Shown here: positions 11,699-20,173 of the stretch, piece by piece
Layout: every line of letters starts with the position of its first letter
Position numbering within the stretch: the stretch's first letter is position 1
Source of the DNA: Spongospora subterranea
Lineage: Eukaryota > Endomyxa > Phytomyxea > Plasmodiophorida > Plasmodiophoridae
Direction: 5' to 3'
Assembly (NCBI GenBank): GCA_900404475.1
Contig: OUQQ01000177.1
Location: 1-44,284 of the forward strand
Length of the DNA: 44,284 nucleotides
Translations under genes and position numbers: made by a program
The notes under the pieces: generated by a model
What the model was told of the DNA's origin: nothing
Seen by the model: only the letters and a program-made list of their open reading frames with translations
The model's database searches: none

Positions 11699-12424
11699 AC
11701 ACTGTTCAATAATCCACTCACTACCATTCTGTACTCCCATTTGACTTCATTCACACTGTTCAATAATCCACTCACTACCATTCTGTACTCCCATTTGACT
11801 TCATTCACACTGTTCAATAATCCACTCACTACCATTCTGTACTCCCATTTGACTTCATTCACACTGTTCAATAATCCACTCACTACCATTCTGTACTCCC
11901 ATTTGACTTCATTCACACTGTTCAATAATCCACTCACTACCATTCTGTACTCCCATTTGACTTCATTCACACTGTTCAATAATCCACTCACTACCATTCT
12001 GTACTCCCATTTGACTTCATTCACACTGTTCAATAATCCACTCACTACCATTCTGTACTCCCATTTGACTTCATTCACACTGTTCAATAATCCACTCACT
12101 ACCATTCTGTACTCCCATTTGACTTCATTCACACTGTTCAATAATCCACTCACTACCATTCTGTACTCCCATTTGACTTCATTCACACTGTTCAATAATC
12201 CACTCACTACCATTCTGTACTCCCATTTGACTTCATTCACACTGTTCAATAATCCACTCACNNNNNNNNNNNNNNNNNNNNNNNNNNNNNNNNNNNNNNN
12301 NNNNNNNNNNNNNNNNNNNNNNNNNNNNNNNNNNNNTGACATCATTCACACTGTTCAATAATCCACTCACTACCATTCTGTACTCCCATTTGACTTCATT
12401 CACACTGTTCAATAATCCATTCAC
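11699..12424. repeat. 54-bp minisatellite, about 13 copies, interrupted by an assembly gap
   Basis: The unit starts acactgttcaataatccact and ends atttgacttcattc (54 bp). Ten complete, virtually identical copies run 11699-12238, a partial copy ends at the gap (12261), and one full plus one partial copy follow from 12348. The unit is 18 codons long, so several frames stay open on both strands; these open frames are a by-product of the period and are not genes. Perfect copies indicate recent expansion or homogenisation. Confidence 0.95.
12262..12336. other. Assembly gap (75 N)
   Basis: The unknown bases lie inside the 54-bp array. Keeping the repeat phase across the gap needs 74 bases with one hidden copy (or 20 + 54n), so the 75-bp length is close to but not exactly in phase. 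The true number of copies is unknown. Confidence 0.98.
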
Positions 12425-12760
12425 TGCAGGCTGCCGCTGTTCTAGCAGGCACGGCGTTGGACACGGCCGCCATTCAGGCAGCGAGTGACGATCGAAGGGC
12501 GCGCAAGAAGCTGGCCGGGGTACTCCGCATACTCACGAGTGAATCAACGGCTGCAATGCAGCCTGTAATGCGGCGTTTATCGCCGGGGCGAACCACCTGG
12601 TGCACCTGCCCCAGGAAACATGTTTGCTCTATGTTTGCTGCATGCTCACTGACGAAATTGCCGGATCACGGCGTAGTGATGGCCTGGGGCTTCTTGCGCG
12701 CCCTTTCACTCGTTGCCTGAATGTCCGCCGTCCGCGCCGTGTCCAACGCTAGCGTTCGCG
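12425..12760. other. GC-rich patch between a 14-bp inverted repeat
   Basis: Immediately after the minisatellite the composition changes to a GC-rich stretch with a plus-strand frame (12424-12720) reading LDTAAIQAASDDRRARKKLA and ending at a TGA. The 14-mer gcgttggacacggc (12454-12467) recurs as its perfect reverse complement at 12736-12749. The frame has no recognised domain. It is probably a fragment of a mobile element or a different-origin sequence; I do not call it a gene. Confidence 0.45.
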
Positions 12761-13590
12761 GAATACATTGATTCGCTCCGTCAAATCAGAATGAGGAAAC
12801 GTGTTTACTTTAGAACGGATTGCGGACCGCCCGGCAGTGAATGGCCGAATCGATGCAATGCTCATCACTGTCAAATCAGGTGCACACAGTAGCTAGGGTT
12901 TGGTCAATGCACTGTGCTCATATCTGAGTCCCCATATCCCTAATAAAAGCAGAGCTTGGCTACGAACAAAATTCTTCAGTACTATGAGAATGTAGGACGT
13001 ATTCACGAAAAACGCATCAGGATCAAAGGAAGAGGCGATCTCGTTTCGTCCAGAAAGAAGTCGCAAAAGTCTTTCATCGGTCGCATTGGCGTCAGAGATG
13101 CCGGCGACATCCCGAATTCAAACCGAGCAATGGTAGCCAATAACATTCAATCAACTCAAGAATTGGTCGGGGGGAACAGCAGTATCACTTCCGACGTTGA
13201 AATCGGAGAGATCGTCGATGTACGTTTCGTAATTGCTGAGAAGAACGATGACCTCAGGAGGTAAGTTGGGCGGGCGGAAGCGCAACAGCGGTTCCGGTTA
13301 GCTCCATAACAGAATAAATCGAAGAACGGTGATTACCGGACAGGAAGTGGATCCAGGAAGCCCTTACGAGGGATAGTGATCAAGTAATGCCACGGCCGGA
13401 ATGAGAAGAGGAGAAGAAGGAGAAGACGAGGGAAAACTTGAATCAATGTAGAAGTGTCGTTTATTTTACGCATCGAAACAGTTGATGGCAGTAACAATGC
13501 ATGGTCACAATGCATGACGGCATGACAAGGGCCACTCTCACAGTCATCATACCGTGCTACAGTGGCTGTAACACGGAATCAGGAAACTCA
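12761..13590. other. Interval with a weak plus-strand frame
   Basis: A plus-strand frame of about 102 codons (12956-13264) is basic at the start (HEKRIRIKGRGDLVSSRKKS) and has no ATG start; an AG acceptor-like site (aaaagcag) precedes it. It is not recognised and no partner exon was found. The rest shows nothing I can support. Confidence 0.35.
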
Positions 13591-13764
13591 GTGCAATGCA
13601 GATTTTGTCGTCTCTGGTATTCTCGTAATACCAATCCTTCAGGTTGGAAAGCTCATCTTAAAACCAAGCATGGGTTGACTGGACCGACCACGTCCCCAAT
13701 TACTGAAGGCAAAAACTCAAGTTTTTCGGCAGGCTCAACTGGCGTTCTCTATTCAGAACGATAA
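13558..13764 (+). pseudogene. BED zinc-finger fragment, left copy (frameshifted)
   Basis: The frame reads QCRFCRLWYSRNTNPSGWKA then HLKTKH, giving the C-x2-C ... W ... H-x4-H pattern of a complete BED finger. After PITEGK a 4-bp difference from the right copy shifts the frame, and it stops at 13764, whereas the right copy continues with VFRQAQLAFSVSERLA. Upstream the frame includes CYSGCNTESGNS. The finger itself is intact; the rest of the protein is missing. Confidence 0.6.
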
Positions 13765-14315
13765 GCAAGAAACCTACGAAGATGCTGTTGTCGATTATGT
13801 AATCAGCGGCAAAATAGTATTACGCGCTGCTGGAGGACCTATTTTTTCAGCGATTGGTTCACCGTTTAACGAACGGGGATGCTGTTCCATCAACTCGAAC
13901 TTTGGTGAGACGCATTGTGGAGCTATTTGACAGGAAGCTCGCAAATTAAGGAAAAAGCTGCGGTTGCAGAATCGTGAATAGCTCCATCATGCGTCTCACT
14001 AAAGTTCGAGTTGATGGAACAGTATACTCGTTCGATAAACGGTGAACCAATCGCTGAAAAATTAGGTTCTCCAGCAGCGCGTAATGAGATTTCGCGGCTG
14101 ACTGCATAATCGACAACAGCATCTTCGTAGGTTCTTGCTAATCGTTCTGAAACAGAGAACGCCAGTTGAGCCTGCCGAAACACCTGAGTTTGCTTGCCTT
14201 CAGTAATTGGGGACGTGGTCGGTCCAGTCAACTCAGGCTTGGTTTTGAAATGAGCTTTCCAACCTGAAGAATTGGTATTACGAGAATACCAGAGACGACA
14301 AAATCTGCATTGCAC
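13591..14315. mobile_element. Foldback element: inverted duplication of a BED-finger coding fragment
   Basis: The reverse complement of 13977-14315 matches 13591-13927 closely along about 338 bp, leaving a 49-bp loop (13928-13976). Each arm encodes the same BED-type zinc-finger peptide, so the two copies point towards each other. BED fingers of this kind sit at the N-terminus of hAT and related DNA transposases, which suggests a transposase origin. No target-site duplication or terminal repeat outside the arms was identified. Confidence 0.75.
13923..14315 (-). pseudogene. BED zinc-finger fragment, right copy (finger residue lost)
   Basis: Minus-strand frame of about 130 codons: QCRFCRLWYSRNTNSSGWKA, HFKTKPEL, PITEGKQTQVFRQAQLAFSV, RTYEDAVVDYAVS and onwards. 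The second histidine of the finger is replaced (KTKH to KTKP), so metal binding is probably lost. The frame is longer than in the left copy because the 4-bp deletion is absent. It overlaps the loop of the inverted repeat. Upstream, separated by a TAA/TGA stop, another minus frame (14504-14316: RKRVRNEWPWCHTRKWEQGD) may be the former N-terminal part. Confidence 0.6.
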
Positions 14316-14843
14316 TTAATCAATTTCAGAAGGAGCGTCACCCTGTTCCCACTTTCTCGTATGGCACCACGGCCACTCGTTGCGAACGCGCTTTCTGCGA
14401 TTGGAGAGATTGGAGTAGTTACCGTTGTCCTGAGATTCGTTAGTCACCGAACGTGAATACCCAAAAATGGGGTCTACATGCCGTTGATTGAGAACAAAAG
14501 CCATTAAACCTTGCCTGAGGTCTTGCAGTTGCGTTATACGAGAATTTTCGTCAAACCGTTCAATCAGGTGTCTCGAAAAGTTAACAAAATAAACACAATG
14601 TTCAGTGGAAATCCGCCAGCTCTAATATCAGGTAAATCACCTGTTATAGCAGCACGAGGTGTTAATTTTGTGAAGAACGGTAATCAACGAATTTTTTACC
14701 CTCGGCCAAAACATTGTTGAAGCGATTTTGTCCGAAAACAGCCAATTCACGGACTAACGGAGTTTCGCCAAAATCCAGAGATTGAGTCCAATTTCCAGAG
14801 CCACATTTGCTAACAACTCTGTTGAATTATAATCGATCCTGAT
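14316..14843. other. Interval upstream of CTU2
   Basis: This contains the possible 5' remnant of the BED-finger element on the minus strand and an unrecognised plus-strand frame (14511-14720, 69 codons). Nothing else could be supported. The CTU2 promoter must lie in its right part. Confidence 0.4.
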
Positions 14844-15835
14844 ATGGATGACTGCAATGGCTGCCATTCCGGTCGAGCAATCTGTGCTGATCCCCGTCCT
14901 CTTTGCGGGTATGTCGCCTCAATCCTGTTCACCCCCGGTCCTCATTTCCGCTTGATAGAACCTGTCTGGAGGAGTTTCTGCTGAGGAAGTTTATGCGAGG
15001 GATGAGGATTTGCAATTTGCAGCAAGGATCTGGTGTTGTAGTAGCCGATTCCAAAGGTGTTTGCTCGGCCGTCCTACAGTATTTGTTCTGGAAATCCCTT
15101 CGGCCCAGAGACTCTCTGATCATCAAGTCGGCACATATTGTGGACATGTCAGTTCAAGATCAGACCAGTGTCAATCTGTACAAATGGGACAGCGTGCAGC
15201 GGCAATGCCAACTCAATGCACCATCCGGCGTTGAGTCGCAATTTGAATGGAACCGCGGTCAGGTACTGAATTCCCTGATTGGGATCGCTGTCGAATCCGG
15301 CAGCAGGACCGTCCTATTAGGGGATTGCTCAGATAAGGTCGCCTGTGAAATGCTCTCGTGCACTGCGATCGCTGAGCGAGGGCTGGCCGCCGTTGAGCGT
15401 TGTCAGCCCTCGTTCACCTCGCGAGGGATCCAGTTCGTACGGCCCCTGTTCACGATCAGCCTGAATCAACTGGAATCGCTGGCAGATCACAATAAACTTC
15501 ATTTCCTCAGAGAGAAGGAAGGATTCGCAGGGGTCAGGGGCGTGACTTACGATTTCTTAGAGCAACTTCAGAAGACGTTCCCTGCGTCCATGTCAGTTGA
15601 CAACCGTGTTGTGGTTATCTGAACCTGATTGTGTGTCCTGAGCAGGTTGAACATCATCCGAACAAACAGTAAACTTGTTCGGAGCGCGTCGTCGTCAAGG
15701 TGCTGTCTCTGTCACGACCCTATCGAAACCGATGAGGAGTTCTGTCAAGGATGCGCCCTGATCCAGTTGGACGATAATCTCATTTCCAGTCGCACCGAAT
15801 TAGATCGCTTTACTGAGGAATTGAGGTTGTCGTAA
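14844..15835 (+). CDS. CTU2: Cytoplasmic tRNA 2-thiolation protein 2 (CTU2/NCS2)
   Basis: CTU2 works with CTU1 in 2-thiolation of wobble U34 in tRNAs for Lys, Glu and Gln in the cytosol. Start ATG at 14844: MDDCNGCHSG, with a first Cys pair. An intron with donor gtatgtcgcc and acceptor cttgatag is removed to give PLCGTCLEEFLLRKFMRGMR, providing the second CxxC. Then come SGVVVADSKGVCSAVLQYLF (degenerate PP-loop region), SRTVLLGDCSDKVACEML, GIQFVRPLFTISLNQLESL, LREKEGFAGVRG and FLEQLQKTFPASM. A 54-bp intron (gtcagttgac...gagcag) then joins M|LNIIRTNSKLVRSASSSRC to the terminal zinc-ribbon-like CCLCHDPIETDEEFCQGC. The end at 15835 (ELRLS) matches the family layout. The protein is about 290 aa, shorter than the human protein (over 500 aa), and a long N-terminal insertion is absent. 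Confidence 0.88.
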
Positions 15836-16090
15836 ATCAAGTTCAGGTCTCAAAATCCATAAAAGTCCCCATTTAATATCCAATCGGTCGTTCTTGTCGT
15901 GCTTCATTCCTTGAGAATGTTCGCTCGGATTGAGTTAATTGGATGGGGTCAGGTCCGTGAACACCGCTCATTTCATTATCGCCATAAACAACATTCATTT
16001 TAAACGCCATCATTCGCCAATCCATCGCTCGGAGTAGGGCAGACGCCATTTACTGCTTCACGAGGGGATTTCTCTGAGCTGCTCTTTATC

Positions 16091-17897
16091 ATGGCGTCCT
16101 CTGTGAATATCTTATCGTCGTATATTACGAATATCAACACAGCTATAGAGTGCCAAAACGGTACTGCTCCATATCTTTCAATGAGTTGTCTCTGACCATG
16201 AGTCAGGCCAGCAGTTCAGCTCTTACCTGGATCTATCTCAAGATGTCATCTCGCCATCCGACGCCATGTCTATAAGACAATCATTTCAGAGTGTAGGGCT
16301 CTGCTTTCACATTACCAATTTCAAATTTGTGACAACACATTCCTGATTTAGAAAGGCCAATTGCAGAACATATGCAACCGAATTTTGTCAGGAAATTTCG
16401 CTAAAGTAAGTTTAAATCACTCTAATTCATAGTGGCTAAAATCACGTCGGTTTGTCCAGATTGTTTTTGGTCACTGTCAATGTATGCACCTGATGGCGTC
16501 TGGGCTCTATGTTGAAGCGTTTGAGGTTGGCGCTCAATAGTAGCTTACGACTTTTGTGCTAATACGTTATTGTAGGAGCAAAGCGAAGCCTTGAACGCCT
16601 TTTTAGCGGAAATGAGCATTGATCGTCCCGATAAAACGAACTGGTGGCTTCGTCCTATCAATACAGTAATGATCACGTTCAGGTTTGTCAAATCTATGTG
16701 CAGTTCTATGCTGTTAATGAATCAATTTGCTCCAAGGATCGTCGCTTTCAAGGCAGATGATCATAATAGTGCGAATACCGGTCATTCCAAGCCAATATAC
16801 GCCATACAAGTATTTTTGTTCTGCAGAATTGGTCAACAGTCGACTTTTACTATCGCTCCATAGGTCCCTGATGTTCTCCAAAAATTCTTTCGACGAATGA
16901 TTCAAGATAGGTCCGCATTCAACGTGTCAAAAATTGCAGGAGCTTTGTTCACAGTAGGTTTAATTTGGTCAGCTGGATCGGTAGTGTGTTTACCATTTTA
17001 AGTTTAGGTTAACGAAATGCTCAAGGTTTATTTCCACATCAATAATTTGAGACTTTGTACGCAAACCATTCGAACTGTCGAAGGGCAAACATTTCCCGCG
17101 TTGGAGAATTTTCCCAAATCGCAGACAGTCACGTATGCAATCGTTTGGTTTCCTATTGCTTTTGATGTTGATGATTTCTATAGGTATAACTATTTTCTAG
17201 GGAGGCTGAAATTATTCGATGAACAATATGATCAAGCAGAGAAATCGCTGGAGTGGGCGTTTGTTCACTGTCATAAGAATTCATGGTCGAATAAGCGCAG
17301 AATTTTGGAGTACAAATAGTGACCATGATCACGTTCCTTCTCTGTTTCTAATCCCATTGCTCGATCCAGGTTCCTAGTACCTGTGAAGCTTTATCTCGGC
17401 AAGTTTCCTCAGATAAGGTTACTAGACAAGTTCAAACTGCAGCATTTCAGGGGCCTTGTCACTGCTGTGCATTGTGGTCGTTTAGATTGGTTCGAGAGGG
17501 AACTTCACGCCAATGAGGAGTTATACATCAAAAAAGGTGTATTTCTCACTCTGGAGCAGTTGAAAACGTTTGTGTATCGGAATATGTTTATGAAAGCGTT
17601 ATCTGTTCAGCAATCAAGGCCAAATAACATTAAGAAGTCACTTCTGCCGTTTGAAGTGCTCCATTTCGCAATGTCAATAAACGGTCGATCGGTAAGTTAA
17701 CGGACAGTATTAGATTGCTGTTGTTGAAAATGTTCGTCTTTTTTTGTATATAGGATATTGACGGAAGTGAGCTAGAATGCATCACAGCTAATCTTATTTA
17801 TGACAAATATCTAAAAGGCTATATCGCTCATCAGCGCGGTATCATGGTGAGCCAGACCGATCCATTCCCAGCATTATCAAGAGCGCCGTTATTATAA
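16091..17897 (+). CDS. PCID2: PCI domain protein PCID2/Thp1 (TREX-2 complex)
   Basis: Nuclear mRNA-export protein of TREX-2, which binds Sac3/GANP and DSS1. ATG at 16091 (MASSVNILSSYITNINTAIE). After a short intron the frame continues GQQFSSYLDLSQDV, then LQNICNRILSGNFAK|IVFGHCQCMHLMASGL, EQSEALNAFLAEM, then the PCI part: LKVYFHINNLRLCTQTIRTV, YNYFLGRLKLFDEQYDQAEK, LEWAFVHCHKNSWSNKRRIL, FLVPVKLYLGKFPQ, GVFLTLEQLKTFVYRNMF. The last exon gives ECITANLIYDKYLKGYIAHQ and ends TDPFPALSRAPLL, closely matching the family's ANLIYxGxxKGYISHQ...NPFP ending. Seven or more introns of about 45-70 bp. The gene is complete. Confidence 0.92.
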
Positions 17898-18097
17898 TCA
17901 AAGAATTTTACTAATCGTAAACTGTACAAATATCAATCGTTATACTCCTTTTTGCAAGTTTACAGCATTACATAACTTGACTCAACATTGGATCGATGGA
18001 ATATTTCTTGGGTCATCTGGATATTTTATTGAAATTGGTATGAATCTTCTTGATGCGGAATCTACTGACCCAAAAATAGTGGTATGGATACCATTAT

Positions 18098-19761
18098 ATG
18101 ATGGTTACAGGAAGCAGCAATTGTGGTCTTATCGTGCGAAAAAGTCTGAATGGTATTGATGGACCGGACAAGTCGCCCTACCTTGATCTAGCCCCATCCC
18201 GATTGCTGCAACAGGTGAAGCAGCAGGCAAAATCAGATTGGGATGCAATGCGAGATCACGACGCAATGCGATATAACGACAGTGATAATAATGATGAACA
18301 TATCTGGTCTGTCGACGATAACAATGACTTGTTACGACAAGTCCAACAAGGATTATTAACCATTATGCAAGATAACGGGTCGCGACCATATGCGATTATT
18401 GATGATCTCGTGCATGCAGCTATAGCCCCTAGATCACAATATCATATACGGAAGATCTTACCAGCACCTGCGGCTATAGGAGGATCATCGGTCAGGTTTT
18501 ATGCTCATTGTGAAGGAGGATCCATCCAAATATTGATATCATCGTCAAATAAGGTCAATGTGTTGAGCTCAGATTGGCCGACAACAGTAGAAAACTCCAT
18601 GTGGAAGAGCGTCCTATCATCGTCAGAGCAACCGAATATCTCTATTCGGCCTGACCTTAGCAGCTCACGACGATCACAATACCTCCAAATTACAATTGTG
18701 AACCAATCGGATCTGCATTCATTGGTGACGTTGAAGTGTTTACTTTGCGATACTTGTGATGTGGAAATAAAACAACGGGAACACTCTTCCATTGCTGGAA
18801 CGGTTAAGGAAAATCTCATCAAACGGATAAACGATATCAAGCGTGATCCGCATTTATGGCATCAATTCGTTCATCGAATACAAAATGTGCGGCAAAAACG
18901 ACTAAAGAGCAATCGGCGGTTAAAGAGGATAACGAAAAATGGTAAACGCAATTATAACGGTAATCAATGTGACAAAGATAGGAGTTATGAATGGATGTCC
19001 ATATTAACTAGTGCACGATCTATATGCATACTGTCAGAATTAATACCACGGCGGAATCGTTTATCTGATCAATCTCACGATCCTCACCTACCTGACCTAA
19101 AAGATGAACACGAGCAAACCGTCCGAGTTGTTGATGATATTGCCTTGTTTGATGCTGGTCAAGGCATGTTGTCGATTCCTCAAAACGCATTTCTCAACTC
19201 AACTCCGTTGTTGGAACCAGCTACGTCGGTTGTCATGTACCTAGATCATGCCAATGTTGATCAACACCAGCCTGATCAACCGGTTCCATCAAATGAGTTA
19301 TCGAAAGTGCTACCGAGATACGTGAAAGTTATGAATACTTTCTCGGCTGTGCCCGTTATTGATTATATATGTCAACGATATGGTCTTGGTGACATCGGAA
19401 GGAGTCCTAAGTCAAATCATAATGCAATTGACAAGCGATTAAAGGTCATCAACTCCATACGAATTTCTGCAGCGAACAGTCGCTCAACAAATCTCGTCGA
19501 AGCTGATAGATTATACCGTGCAAGACGATGTCGATTACAACGACTGCAACATAGAATTTTCCTGATGGTGAATGGGCAACAAGAGTTCGCTCGCCTGAAA
19601 TCCCGACCATGGAGCCCACCATTATTGTTGTCATCTAGATATATGGCCTCGTGATGAAATATTCTCAGGACACGCAACAAATAATGAATAATGGCGATAT
19701 CGTGATGAAGTTCTTCCTGCGGTCGAGTTGTACTCCACAGAACGAGCTCCATCTGGTGTAA
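18098..19761 (+). CDS. Uncharacterised protein (about 518-530 aa)
   Basis: I do not recognise this protein. ATG at 18098 is preceded by an in-frame TAG, so it is probably the start; an upstream exon within 17977-18097 remains possible. One long exon encodes LLQQVKQQAKSDWDAMRDHD, an acidic Asn/Asp stretch, RQVQQGLLTIMQDNGSRPYA, IIDDLVHAAIAPRSQYHIRK, a serine-rich region, a CLLCDTC pair, a basic region (RQKRLKSNRRLKRITKNGKR) and a Pro/Asp linker. The exon can run to a stop at 19654. Splicing a 71-bp intron (19568-19638) instead gives an uninterrupted 40-codon end stopping at 19761, which I prefer. It is transcribed in the same direction as PCID2 and MLH3 and lies between them. No homologous domain is claimed. 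Confidence 0.65.
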
Positions 19762-20173
19762 AGCTTAGAAAACGGTTCCCTTCATCAGGCATGGGATATT
19801 CAATCCCTGATTTTCAATGAAAGGCCCCAGCTGGTGGAGTAAAAGTAAACCAATACTCAGCGAGAGTATCATTTTGTTGCAGCTTGACACATGAGAAACA
19901 CACTGAATGGCGAAAGACAATGACCTGATGAAACTCGTGTGTCCAGATGACCGTTCGTTATAGATAATGAAGTAAAGAGCTATCCCCAGTTTAGTTCATC
20001 GAGAGGGGTGTAACACTAGATGTAACGTGTCGAGATGTACGTAGCGTTGCGAGTACACCGACGTGCGGTGATGATGACGGCGCGTGTAACAGTGATATGA
20101 GATAGGGGGTCATGATGGGGTATGGGGCCATAGTGATAGATAAAGGGATAAAGAGATAACGATCGATTTGAGG
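19762..20173. other. Interval before the MLH3-like gene
   Basis: Short open stretches (for example one reading APAGGVKVNQYSARVSF near 19830) have coding-like composition but no resolved splice links. They may be further 3' exons of the preceding orphan gene. I specifically looked here for an exon carrying the GHKL motif E-x3-N-x2-D-A that is missing from the MLH3-like protein and did not find one in the three plus frames. Confidence 0.4.

Noticed and set aside
11554..12424. Long open frames on both strands across the minisatellite
   Set aside because: They arise from a 54-bp period without stops; no start context or domain.
11699..12424. CRISPR-like array
   Set aside because: Copies are directly adjacent with no variable spacers, and the genome is eukaryotic.
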